Below, piece after piece: positions 36,206 through 44,651 of a stretch of 64,000 bases of DNA. The notes under the pieces were generated by a model. It did not search any database, had not been told where the DNA came from, and was given only the letters and a program-made list of their open reading frames with translations. Position 1 is the stretch's first letter, and the number at the start of each line of letters is the position of its first letter. The stretch is from assembly GCF_002262875.1 (NCBI RefSeq), contig NZ_NKYE01000011.1, positions 62,001 to 126,000 on the forward strand. Reading direction: 5' to 3'. The translations under genes were made by a program, and so were the position numbers. Origin of the DNA: Amycolatopsis antarctica. Lineage in GTDB: Bacteria > Actinomycetota > Actinomycetes > Mycobacteriales > Pseudonocardiaceae.

Positions 36206-36231
36206 CCCCGCGGTTCGGCTGAGCCGCGGGG
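36206..36231. terminator. Terminator hairpin between convergent genes
   Basis: A perfect 8-bp stem (CCCCGCGG and complement) with a 10-nt loop sits in the 53-bp gap between the stops of the DivIVA-like and encapsulin genes. A smaller GCACGG/CCGTGC hairpin precedes it. Confidence 0.65.
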
Positions 36232-36243
36232 TGCCGGGCGAGC

Positions 36244-37062
36244 TCAGTCGGACAGAGCGATCGCGGCGTTCGCCTCGGCCACCCGGAAGCTGAAGCTCTC
36301 CTCCAGGTACAGCGACACCGTGTCCGCGTCGTGGTGGCTGTAGCCGACCGACAGATCCTGGCCGAGGTCGAGGAAGAAGTCGCCGCCGCCGAGGCTGAGT
36401 ACGAGGGCGCCGTCCAGTCCGGGTGACCGCACGACCTTGCCGCCGCCCAGAATGCGGCGGAGGTGGTCGAACACCAGCAGGCCGCCGTGCTCGGCGCTCT
36501 CCACGATGCGCCGGTATCCGGCCGGGCCGATCGCGAGCCCGTACGGGCCGTCGATACCGGCCTCGCGCAGAGCGTCCACCGCCTGAGCGACGATGTGCGG
36601 GTAGGCGTTCGCCTCCGCGCCCAGCGAGGCCACCGGGTACGGCGCCGACGCGGCGATACCGGTCATGCCCGCCTCTTCCCAGCCGTGGAACACCGCGCGG
36701 TTCTCGATGAGCGCGGCCTGGCGGGCGGCGGCATCCAGGTTGTCGAACTCGAGGTCGTCGGCGCCGCGGTCGGCGTTGCCCAGTTCGGTTCGCGACACCG
36801 TGAACGGGATCCGGAACTCGGCCAGCGGCAGCACCGTTCGCTGCCGCAGCGCCGCCCCGTTCGGCGCGGGTTCCGCCGGCGAGGATCCGAGTGTGCTCAC
36901 CCGGCCGAGGCCGGTGGCCGAATGGTCCCAGCCGTGCGGGCCCACCACGTCGACGAGTCGCCGCGCGGCCAGGTGCGGCACCAGACGCTCGCGGGCCTCG
37001 GCGTCGATCTGCTTCCATCCCGCGGCGGAGATCGGTGCCAGTTCCCGGAAAAGATGATCCAT
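36244..37062 (-). CDS. Family 1 encapsulin shell protein
   Basis: A 272-residue HK97-fold shell protein. It has the N-terminal helix MDHLFRELAPISAAGWKQID with the usual cargo-groove residues, then RRLVDVVGPHGWDHSATGLG, FDNLDAAARQAALIENRAVF and GIAASAPYP. The C-terminal SVGYSHHDADTVSLYLEESF completes the family pattern. It assembles a protein nanocompartment in the cytoplasm around cargo bearing a C-terminal tag. The hemerythrin gene 15 bp upstream ends with such a tag, so the pair forms one system. Confidence 0.95.
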   Translation of the reverse strand: MDHLFRELAPISAAGWKQIDAEARERLVPHLAARRLVDVVGPHGWDHSATGLGRVSTLGSSPAEPAPNGAALRQRTVLPLAEFRIPFTVSRTELGNADRGADDLEFDNLDAAARQAALIENRAVFHGWEEAGMTGIAASAPYPVASLGAEANAYPHIVAQAVDALREAGIDGPYGLAIGPAGYRRIVESAEHGGLLVFDHLRRILGGGKVVRSPGLDGALVLSLGGGDFFLDLGQDLSVGYSHHDADTVSLYLEESFSFRVAEANAAIALSD

Positions 37063-37077
37063 CTCAGAACTCCGTCC

Positions 37078-37641
37078 TCACGCCTGATCCTTCAGGCTGC
37101 CGATGCCCAACGACGAGTCCGCCGACGGCGCCGTTCCCTGCTCCGCCTCCACCTCGCGTACGTACCGCTCCGGGTCCACATCGCCGACGTCCAGCCCCCG
37201 GGTACCGGCGTGCTCCTCCTTGAAGGCGAGGAACCGGCGGCCCAGCTCCTCCCGGAGTCCCGGATCGGCGTGCCTGCGGAAGTCGGCCAGTGCGTCGTCC
37301 TCCTCCTCGGCCATGTGCTCGCTGTTCGCCTCGCGGGCCCTGCGCACGGCCGCGTGCCAGGCCGCGCTGCCGACGGGGTGCAGATCGGCATCGTGCGCGC
37401 CGCCGCGGATGTCGTTGTGATCGCCGACCGCGTCGAGGGTCTCGTCCTCCGCGTCCTCGCCCCTGCGGATGAGCTCCGGGTAGAAGACGGACTCCTCCGC
37501 CGCCGCGTGCACGTCCAGCAGGTCCGCGAGGGGGCGCCAGACCGCGGCCAGCTCACCCGGATCGGTCAGATCGTCCAGCGCGGCGAACTGACGCCGGAAC
37601 CAGTCGTGGTCGTCCAGGATCAGGCTGGTGATGTCGGCCAT
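37078..37641 (-). CDS. Encapsulin cargo: hemerythrin-domain protein
   Basis: A 187-residue protein. Residues 1-130 form a four-helix hemerythrin domain with di-iron ligand candidates: His in LDDHDWF, HAAAEESVFYPEL, DHNDIRGG and SEHMAEEEDD. After a linker, the C-terminus SSLGIGSLKDQA matches the encapsulin targeting peptide (SLGIGSLK). It is the first gene of the pair and shares a transcript with the shell gene. Hemerythrin cargo is thought to handle oxygen, reactive oxygen or nitric oxide inside the shell. Confidence 0.93.
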   Translation of the reverse strand: MADITSLILDDHDWFRRQFAALDDLTDPGELAAVWRPLADLLDVHAAAEESVFYPELIRRGEDAEDETLDAVGDHNDIRGGAHDADLHPVGSAAWHAAVRRAREANSEHMAEEEDDALADFRRHADPGLREELGRRFLAFKEEHAGTRGLDVGDVDPERYVREVEAEQGTAPSADSSLGIGSLKDQA

Positions 37642-37799
37642 GTCCTGACGCTAAACCCTTCCCGGCGCGCCTGCCCGGCGAATGTCACGCGATCGCGCGA
37701 GGTCGTGCGGCCGACGGGATCGCGGGCGAGCCCTTGCCCGGTACGGACTTTCCGCCCGGCGTCCGATTGACCGCCGGGGGCAGTGGGTAACCGGGCCGC

Positions 37800-38426
37800 A
37801 TGACCGACACCGCGACACCGCTGAGCGCCCTCGCACTCGTCTGCAGCCTCAAGGCCTCCCCCGCCGAATCGTCCAGCGAGGTCATCGCCGGCCAGATACT
37901 CACCGCTCTCGGCGAACACAACGTGAACGGCGAATCGATCCGGGTGGCCGACCACGACGTACGGCCGGGCACCGAGGCCGACATGGGCGAGGGCGACGAG
38001 TGGCCGGAACTACGCCGCCGGATACACGCGGCCGACATCCTCGTCCTGGCCACACCGACCTGGGTGGGGCACATGTCCAGCGTCACCCAGCGGGTGCTGG
38101 AACGGCTGGACGCGGAACTGTCCTACACCGACGACCAGGGCAGGCCGCTGACCTACGGCAAGATCGCCGTCACCGCCGTGGTCGGCAACGAGGACGGGGC
38201 ACACAAGATCGTCGCCGACTGCTTCCAAGGTCTCAACGACATGGGCTTCACCATCCCCGCCAACGGCTGCACCTACTGGAACGCCGAGGCGATGAACCCC
38301 AGCGACTACAAGGACCTCGAGCAGACCCCCGCCGCCGTTGCGTCGACCATCAGCACCCTCGCGGCGAACTCGGCCCACCTGGCCCGGCTCCTGTGCGAGC
38401 GGCCCTACCCGCCCGCCGGAGAGTAG
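37800..38426 (+). CDS. Flavodoxin / NADPH-dependent FMN reductase family protein
   Basis: A 208-residue flavodoxin-fold protein. The FMN phosphate-binding loop is in VCSLKASPAESSS, followed by ADILVLATPTWVGHMSSVTQ, the isoalloxazine-contact segment, and VTAVVGNEDGAHK. It probably reduces or carries FMN in the cytoplasm. It is divergent from the encapsulin-hemerythrin pair across 158 bp, so it might serve redox or iron stress with them (weak inference). It ends 168 bp before the biosynthetic cluster and could supply FMNH2 to the luciferase-like enzyme there. Confidence 0.82.
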   Translation: MTDTATPLSALALVCSLKASPAESSSEVIAGQILTALGEHNVNGESIRVADHDVRPGTEADMGEGDEWPELRRRIHAADILVLATPTWVGHMSSVTQRVLERLDAELSYTDDQGRPLTYGKIAVTAVVGNEDGAHKIVADCFQGLNDMGFTIPANGCTYWNAEAMNPSDYKDLEQTPAAVASTISTLAANSAHLARLLCERPYPPAGE

Positions 38427-38594
38427 GACCGGAGAGCACCGCCGGGCAGGCGGCCGGCATCAACGAATAACTGAAGACGCCACGGCACCGGTGGTGTTAG
38501 GTTCGCCCGCGAGCGGCCTGGGGGGCCACGGCACCGGGGCGCACTCGTCCGGAACGCCGGTCGTCAGAGTGCGGAAACGGAGCCGTCGCGGCGC
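38427..38594 (+). promoter_or_regulatory. Upstream region of the biosynthetic cluster
   Basis: A 168-bp gap before the first cluster gene. A 12-bp direct repeat, CCACGGCACCGG, occurs at 38480-38491 and 38526-38537 (46 bp apart). Between them TTAGGTTCGCC resembles one half of an actinobacterial iron box, but the other half is missing. Promoter boxes are not clear. Confidence 0.35.
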
Positions 38595-39668
38595 ATGCGG
38601 TTTTCCCTGTTCTTCGAGATGCAGATCTCCGAACCCACCCGGGCCGCCGAGCACCGGCTTTTCCACGATTCCGTCGAGCAGGCGGTGCTGGCCGACGCCC
38701 TCGGCTATCACGGGGTGTGGGCCGCCGAGCATCACGGGCTCTACGAGTACGCGCACTCCTCCGCGCCGGAGATCTTCCTCGCGCACCTGTCCGGGCGGAC
38801 CAGCAGGATCAGGCTCGGCCACGGTGTCACGCTGACCCCGCACCGCTACAACCACCCGATCCGCATCGCCGAGCGGGTCGCGGCGCTGGACATCCTGTCC
38901 GGGGGCCGGGTCGACTGGGGCTCCGGCAAGAGCGGCAGCCGGGTGGAGCAGGACGCGTTCGGCAACGATCCCGCCGTCCTGCAGGACCAGTGGCTCGAAG
39001 CGCTGCGGATGGTGCCCAGGATGTGGCAGCAGGACGTCTTCGAGTGGCACAGCGAGCTCTACGACATCCCACCCACGCAGGTGGTGCCTACCCCCGTGCA
39101 GCAGCCGCACCCGCCGATGTTCGCGGCGTGCACGAACCCGAAGACGGCCGAGCTCGCGGGATCGCTCGGCCTCGGGGCGCTCAACTTCGCCGCGGGCACG
39201 GACGACGAACTGGCCGCCAAGGTCCGCGTCTACCGCGAGCGGCAGGCCGTCGCGACGCCGGACGGCTACCAGCCGACGAACCGGTACGTCTGCACCCCGA
39301 CCGCGCTGGTGCTGGAGGACGACCACCTCGCCGCGCGGCACGGCTACCGCGGCTCGCGCTTCTTCTGGGAGGCGATGCAGCAGTACTACGCCTACCGCGA
39401 CCGTCCGGTGGGCAGGCTGCCGATCGGCAGGGACGACCTGCCCGAGACCGACCTCGCCGAGCTGATGGACCGTCGTTCGCGGCACAACTCCCCGCTCACC
39501 GCCGTCATCGGTGACCCGGTGTCGGCGCGGGAGACCGTCTCCCGCTTCGCCGCGGCCGGTGTCGACGAACTCGCACTCGTCATGCAGGTCGGCACCGTTC
39601 CGCACGAGCTGATCATGACCTCGATCCGGCTGTTCGCGGAGAAGGTCATGCCGGACTTCGCGGACTGA
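38595..39668 (+). CDS. Luciferase-like (LLM class) flavin-dependent monooxygenase
   Basis: A 357-residue bacterial-luciferase-fold enzyme. Visible are MRFSLFFEMQISEP, GYHGVWAAEHHGLYEYAHSS, RIRLGHGVTLTPHRYNHP, VDWGSGKSGSRVEQDAFG and the C-terminal VDELALVMQVGTVPHELI. This is the subgroup that occurs in polyketide and NRPS clusters, for example MupA-like enzymes, and oxygenates a carrier-bound acyl chain with reduced FMN. It is the first cluster gene, 24 bp before the FAAL-PKS gene. The likely position of oxidation is the fatty acyl or beta-keto chain (inference). Confidence 0.85.
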   Translation: MRFSLFFEMQISEPTRAAEHRLFHDSVEQAVLADALGYHGVWAAEHHGLYEYAHSSAPEIFLAHLSGRTSRIRLGHGVTLTPHRYNHPIRIAERVAALDILSGGRVDWGSGKSGSRVEQDAFGNDPAVLQDQWLEALRMVPRMWQQDVFEWHSELYDIPPTQVVPTPVQQPHPPMFAACTNPKTAELAGSLGLGALNFAAGTDDELAAKVRVYRERQAVATPDGYQPTNRYVCTPTALVLEDDHLAARHGYRGSRFFWEAMQQYYAYRDRPVGRLPIGRDDLPETDLAELMDRRSRHNSPLTAVIGDPVSARETVSRFAAAGVDELALVMQVGTVPHELIMTSIRLFAEKVMPDFAD

Positions 39669-39692
39669 CGGCGCACCGGGGGAGTACGACCG

Positions 39693-42600
39693 ATGAACGA
39701 CAGCACACCGGACGCACAGGAGATCACCGGCCTGCTGGCCGCGCACGCCGAACACCGGGGTGACCGGGAAGCCGTCCGGTTCCTCACTTTCGGCGACGGC
39801 GCCGACCGCGTGCACACCTGGCGGGAGCTCTACGCGCACGCCCTCGGGTTCGCCTGGGCGCTGCGGGAGCGCGGTCTCGCCGGGCGGCGGGCACTGCTGG
39901 TGTACGACAGCGGAACCGACTTCCTGGTCGCCTTCCTCGGCTGCCTGCTCGCCGGGGTCACCGCCGTCCCGGCGCCGCCGCCCCGGCCGCCGTACGCCCG
40001 GTCCCTGCACCGGCTCGCCGGCATCCAGCGCGACTGCGCCGCGGCGGCCGTGGTGACCAGGACCGGCACCATGTCGGCCCTGCGGGAACACCTGGACACG
40101 GCGCCGGAACTGGCCGCGGCCGACTGGTTGTGCGTCGAGGACGCCGCACCCTCGGAGGACGAACGCGGTCTGCGCCCGGCGGCCCCCGGCGCCGCCGCCT
40201 ACCTGCAGTACACCTCGGGTTCCACCTCTCAGCCCAAAGGCGTGCGGGTGGGGCAGCGGGAGATCCTCGCCAACTGCGCGGCGATGGACGCGGTATGGCA
40301 GCACGGCGACGAGGCCGTGATGATCTCGTGGCTGCCCATGTTCCACGACATGGGCCTGGTCTACAACGCTCTGCTCCCCGTCTACCTGGGGATGCCCAGC
40401 GTGCTCATGTCCCCCACCGCGTTCGTCCGGGAGCCGATGCGCTGGCTGCGGGCCCACCACGAACACCACGGCACGCACTCCATCGCGCCGAACTTCGGCT
40501 TCGAACTCTGCGTGCGCAAGGTTCCGCCCGCCGAGATCGGCACGCTCGACCTGTCCCGGTGGCAGGTCGCGGCGAGCGCCTCCGAGCCGATCCGGCCCAC
40601 CACCCTGCGCCGCTTCGCCGACACCTTCGCCCCGGCCGGCCTGCGGCAGCGGGCGCTGATCCCCGCCTACGGCCTCGCCGAGGCGACCCTGATCGTCACC
40701 GCAGCCCGGTCCGGCGCCGGGCCGCGGGTGGGCACCTTCGACCGGGACGCGCTCGCCACGGGCTCGGCACACATGCTCGCCACCGGCTCGGCACACATGC
40801 TCGCCACCGGCTCGACACACATGCTCGCCACCGGCTCGGCGGACCCCGGCGCGGGCACGGAGGTGGTGTCCTGCGGAGCACCCCTGCCCGGATTCGACGT
40901 GCGCGTGGTCGACCCCGGCACCGGCACGCCCCTGCCGGACGGCCGCGGCGGAGAGGTGTGGGTGGCGGGCGACAGCGTGGCGTCCGGCTACTTCGAACGG
41001 CCCGAGGCCACCGCCCGCGACTTCGGCGCCACCCTGCCCGACGGCACCGGGGGCTACCTGCGCACCGGAGACCTCGGCTTCCTGCACGACGGCGAGCTGT
41101 TCGTCTCGGGACGGCGCAAGGACCTGCTGATCGTCGCCGGGCGCAATCACCACCCGCACGACATCGAGGCGACCGTCTTCGAGGCGCATCCCGCACTGCG
41201 GCCGGGTTGTGCCGCCGCCTTCGCCGTCGACGACGGTGAGGAGGAGCACCTCGTCGTCGTCCAGGAGGTGACGGATGACGGCCTGTCCGCGAGCACCGCG
41301 GCCGAGGCCGTCACCGCGATCCGGCAGGCGGTCACCGAATCGCACGAACTGCGCACCGACGCCGTGGTGCTGATCCGGCGGGCGACGCTGAGCAAGACCT
41401 CCAGCGGCAAGATCCAGCGCGCGGCGAGCCGTGCGGCGTACCGGGACGGCGAGCTCGACGTGCTCGCGTCCTGGCACGGCACGCTTTTCGGTGGCACCGG
41501 GGAGATCCACCTCGCCAGCAGCGCCGCGCCGGCGGTACCGGACGGCGCGGCGCTGCTGGCCTGGCTGCGCACCCGCGTCGCCGCTCTCACCGGCGTCCCG
41601 GCGGCCGCGCTGGACGGCGGGGCACCGTTCGCCGGGTACGGACTCGGCTCGGCCGGTGCGGCCGAACTGGCGGGCGCGCTCAGCACGCTGCTCGGCAGGA
41701 ACGTTCCGGAGACCGCGCCGTACGACCACCCCACCCTCGACCGGCTCGCCACCGCCCTGAGCACGTCCCCGGGATCCACGGCCGCCCCGGCGCTGGCCCC
41801 GGTACCGGCCGCGGCGCCCTCCCCCGCCCGCACCGAGGCCAGGAGTCCGGACACCACCCGGAACGACGTCGCGATCATCGGCATGGGCTGCCGGTTCCCC
41901 GGTGCGGATTCCCCCGACGAACTGTGGCGGCTGCTCACCGAGGGCACGGACGCGGTCGCCGAGGTCCCGGCGGAACGCGGGCTGGGCGGCACCGGTGAAC
42001 CGGCACTGCGCTGGGCAGGCCTGGTCCGCGACCTGACCGGTTTCGACCACGACTTCTTCGATATCTCGCCGCGCGAGGCACGCAGCATGGACCCGCAGCA
42101 GCGGATGCTGCTCACCGTCGGCTGGGAAGCGGTCGAGGACGCCGGGCTGGACCCGGACGCGCTCGCGGGTACCGGCACCGGCGTCTTCGTCGGCGTGTGG
42201 AGCCCGGAGTTCGCGCTGCGCGCCGGGCCGTCCGGGTTCGAGGAGCCGTACCTGGCCACCGGCTCCGCGCACAGCATCGCCGCCAACCGGCTGTCCTACG
42301 CGCTCGACCTGCGCGGCCCGAGCATGGCGGTGGACACCGCCTGCTCGTCCTCCCTGGTGGCGGTGCACCTCGCGGCGCGGGCACTGCGGGACGAGGAATG
42401 CTCGCTCGCGCTCGCCGGAGGCTGCAACGCCGTGCTGGCACCCGAGGTCGGTGCCGCGTTCGCCCGCGCGCACCTGCTCTCCCCCACCGGTCGCTGCCGT
42501 TCGTTCGGCGCGGACGCCGACGGGTACGTCCGGGCCGAGGGTGCGGGCGTGGTGGTGCTCAAGCGGCTGGCCGACGCGCTGGCCGACGGCGACCGTGTAC

Positions 42601-44651
42601 ACGCCGTGATCCGTGGCAGCGCGGTCAACCACGACGGTCGCACCAACGGCCTCACCGCACCCTCCGGCGCCGCGCAGCAGGCCGTCATCCGTGCCGCGCA
42701 CCGCCGGGCCGGGGTGCGCGGCACGGATGTGGACCTGGTCGAGGCGCACGGTTCCGGCACGCCTGTGGGTGACCTGATCGAGGCGTCGGCGCTGGGCGCG
42801 ACGGTCGGCGAGGGCCGCGAGGGCGCCCCGTGCGTGATCGGTTCGGTCAAGAGCAACCTCGGGCACCTCGAGGCGGCGGCCGGGATCGCCGGGCTGATGC
42901 GGGCGACACTGGCGCTGCGGCACGCTGTCGTGCCGCCGACCCTGCACGCGGAGACGGTGAACCCGCGTATCGACCCGGGGACGCTCGGGCTGAGGGTCAA
43001 CTCCGCGGCCCTTCCGCTCGACCGGGGCGTGCGGCCCGCACTGGCGGGGGTCAGCTCCTTCGGCTTCGGCGGCGCGAACGCCCACCTCGTCCTCGAGCAG
43101 GCCCAGGTGCACGAACAGCAGGTCCCCCCGATACGCCCGGACCGGGCGCTGCTGCTGCCGGTCTCCGCACGCGGAGCCCGTTCACTGGGCGCGCTGGCGT
43201 CCCGGTACCGCGAGCTGATCACCGACCCGGCCGTCGACCCGGCGGAACTCTGCTTCGGCGCAGGGCTGCGGGCCTGCCACCGGCTGCGGGCCACGGTCAT
43301 CGGTGCGACCCGCGCCGAACTGGCCGCCGGACTGGACGAACTGGTCCGGGACGGTGCGGCGGAGACCCCGGTCGCCGGGGGCCTGCTGTTCGCCTACGCG
43401 GAGGAGGGCCCCGCGGCGGGATCGGGCGGATCGCTGTTCCTTCAAGAGCCGGGGTTCCGCACGGCCGTCGACGACTGCGACCGGATCGTGCGCGAACTCG
43501 CCGGCTGGTCCCCCGCGGAACTGCTGCACACCGTTCCGGCCGGACCGTTGCCGGCGCGGGTCGCGGCGCCGGTGCGAACGGCGGTGCAGATCGGCCTTAC
43601 CGACCTGCTGGCGTCCTGGGGAGTCCGTCCCGCCGCGGTGGCGGGCGGTGGTTCCGGCGAGATCGCCGCCGGGTACGCGGCGGGCCTGCTCGACCGCCGC
43701 GCCGCCATGGCGCTCGCGCTCGGGCTCGGCCACGACCTCCCGCCGCGGACCCCGGCGGTCCCGGTGTACTCGGCCCGCGCGGGCGGCCCGCTCGCCCACG
43801 CCGACGCCGGCCACTGGCGCGGGATAGTCAGCGGGAACAGCGACGGCGGGCAGCGGGCACCGTCCCCGCCATTACCGGCGGACGGGATGCTCCGGGTCGA
43901 GATCGGCACGAGCCCGCCGGAGGCCTCGTCCGGACCATCCGTGCCCACGCTGCGCCCCGGCACGGACGACCGGGCGGCCATGCTCGCCGTGGCGGGCCGC
44001 CTTTATCAGCACGGAGTGCGGCTGGACTGGGCCCAGATCAGCGGAACCTCCCGCAGGGCAACGGTTCCCCGGTATCCGTGGGACCTCAGCGACCTGCCGC
44101 TGCCCGCACCCGGCGGCGGGAACGCCGATGCCGGGAAGACCATCGTGGTACCGCTCGCGACACCCGCCGCCACGCCCGCGGCCCAGCCATCGCCCGTGTC
44201 CCCCGTGGCACCCCGCGTTTCTCCCGGCACGGAGCCGAACGAAGAGGAACTGCGGGAGACGGTCCGGACCGCACTGGCGGACCTGCTCGGTGCGGAGCGG
44301 GCGCAGGTCGACAACCACACGACGTTCTCCAGGCTCGGACTGGACTCGCTGACCGGCATCGACCTGCACGAGCGCCTGGAGCTCGACCTGGGCACCGAAC
44401 TACCGCAGACCGCCGTGCTCAACTACCCGACCGTCGCGCGCCTGGCCGGGTTCCTCGCCGGACTCCTGGCGGGGACAGGTGCCGCGCCGGCCGCGGCGAC
44501 GACCCCCGAGCCGCAGGCATCCGGCCACGGCACCGACGGCACCGACGGCACCGACGGCACCGATGAGGAAATCGTCGGCCGGCTGATCGCCGACCTGGCA
44601 GGCGCACTGCCGGACCTGCTCGCACCCGACCGCCCCGGAGGCACGACGTGA
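39693..44651 (+). CDS. FAAL-ACP-KS-(inactive AT)-ACP polyketide synthase
   Basis: A 1652-residue megasynthase. Residues 1-590 are a fatty acyl-AMP ligase (YTSGSTSQPKGVRV, WLPMFHDMGLV, AYGLAEATLI). ACP1 carries its serine in GYGLGSAG near 652. The ketosynthase spans about 723-1136, with Cys in DTACSSS near 883 and His in EAHGSGTPVGD and NLGHLEAAAG, so it looks active. Residues 1150-1480 are a shrunken acyltransferase in which the GHSxGE nucleophile motif reads GGGSGE; the mid-domain with the FHS motif is gone but the post-AT linker remains. ACP2 has GLDSLTG near 1551. No reductive domain is present. The stop overlaps the next start (GTGA). A free fatty acid should be loaded as acyl-AMP and extended once, with malonyl supplied in trans. 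Confidence 0.93.
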   Translation: MNDSTPDAQEITGLLAAHAEHRGDREAVRFLTFGDGADRVHTWRELYAHALGFAWALRERGLAGRRALLVYDSGTDFLVAFLGCLLAGVTAVPAPPPRPPYARSLHRLAGIQRDCAAAAVVTRTGTMSALREHLDTAPELAAADWLCVEDAAPSEDERGLRPAAPGAAAYLQYTSGSTSQPKGVRVGQREILANCAAMDAVWQHGDEAVMISWLPMFHDMGLVYNALLPVYLGMPSVLMSPTAFVREPMRWLRAHHEHHGTHSIAPNFGFELCVRKVPPAEIGTLDLSRWQVAASASEPIRPTTLRRFADTFAPAGLRQRALIPAYGLAEATLIVTAARSGAGPRVGTFDRDALATGSAHMLATGSAHMLATGSTHMLATGSADPGAGTEVVSCGAPLPGFDVRVVDPGTGTPLPDGRGGEVWVAGDSVASGYFERPEATARDFGATLPDGTGGYLRTGDLGFLHDGELFVSGRRKDLLIVAGRNHHPHDIEATVFEAHPALRPGCAAAFAVDDGEEEHLVVVQEVTDDGLSASTAAEAVTAIRQAVTESHELRTDAVVLIRRATLSKTSSGKIQRAASRAAYRDGELDVLASWHGTLFGGTGEIHLASSAAPAVPDGAALLAWLRTRVAALTGVPAAALDGGAPFAGYGLGSAGAAELAGALSTLLGRNVPETAPYDHPTLDRLATALSTSPGSTAAPALAPVPAAAPSPARTEARSPDTTRNDVAIIGMGCRFPGADSPDELWRLLTEGTDAVAEVPAERGLGGTGEPALRWAGLVRDLTGFDHDFFDISPREARSMDPQQRMLLTVGWEAVEDAGLDPDALAGTGTGVFVGVWSPEFALRAGPSGFEEPYLATGSAHSIAANRLSYALDLRGPSMAVDTACSSSLVAVHLAARALRDEECSLALAGGCNAVLAPEVGAAFARAHLLSPTGRCRSFGADADGYVRAEGAGVVVLKRLADALADGDRVHAVIRGSAVNHDGRTNGLTAPSGAAQQAVIRAAHRRAGVRGTDVDLVEAHGSGTPVGDLIEASALGATVGEGREGAPCVIGSVKSNLGHLEAAAGIAGLMRATLALRHAVVPPTLHAETVNPRIDPGTLGLRVNSAALPLDRGVRPALAGVSSFGFGGANAHLVLEQAQVHEQQVPPIRPDRALLLPVSARGARSLGALASRYRELITDPAVDPAELCFGAGLRACHRLRATVIGATRAELAAGLDELVRDGAAETPVAGGLLFAYAEEGPAAGSGGSLFLQEPGFRTAVDDCDRIVRELAGWSPAELLHTVPAGPLPARVAAPVRTAVQIGLTDLLASWGVRPAAVAGGGSGEIAAGYAAGLLDRRAAMALALGLGHDLPPRTPAVPVYSARAGGPLAHADAGHWRGIVSGNSDGGQRAPSPPLPADGMLRVEIGTSPPEASSGPSVPTLRPGTDDRAAMLAVAGRLYQHGVRLDWAQISGTSRRATVPRYPWDLSDLPLPAPGGGNADAGKTIVVPLATPAATPAAQPSPVSPVAPRVSPGTEPNEEELRETVRTALADLLGAERAQVDNHTTFSRLGLDSLTGIDLHERLELDLGTELPQTAVLNYPTVARLAGFLAGLLAGTGAAPAAATTPEPQASGHGTDGTDGTDGTDEEIVGRLIADLAGALPDLLAPDRPGGTT
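40752..40840 (+). repeat. 24-bp tandem repeat inside the FAAL domain (3.7 copies)
   Basis: Units start at 40752, 40776, 40800 and 40824 (the last partial) and differ by only one or two bases. Each encodes LATGS(A/T)HM, giving residues 354-383 of the ligase. The repeat lies in a surface-loop region just before the ALVSCG-type segment (EVVSCGAPLPGF here), so it can expand without breaking the fold. Confidence 0.9.
44529..44564 (+). repeat. 9-bp tandem repeat, four copies (Gly-Thr-Asp)
   Basis: Four GGCACCGA(C/T) units encode GTD repeats in the flexible linker after ACP2, just before the C-terminal docking-like helix (EEIVGRLIADLAGALPDLL). Length variation here would change only the linker. Confidence 0.85.

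Noticed and set aside
38495..38510. TTAGGTTCGCC as an iron box (IdeR/DmdR type) controlling the cluster, which would suggest a siderophore.
   Set aside because: Only one half of the palindrome matches; the second half is absent. The cluster has no salicylate, hydroxamate or ferric-uptake genes.
38460..43112. A 1550-codon open frame on the minus strand opposite the FAAL-PKS gene (similar ones at 44423-48514, 48644-52906 and 53037-56084).
   Set aside because: Long antisense frames are expected opposite high-GC coding DNA. The translations are low-complexity (Gly/Arg/Val/His-rich) with no domain, and the plus strand holds clear megasynthase domains.
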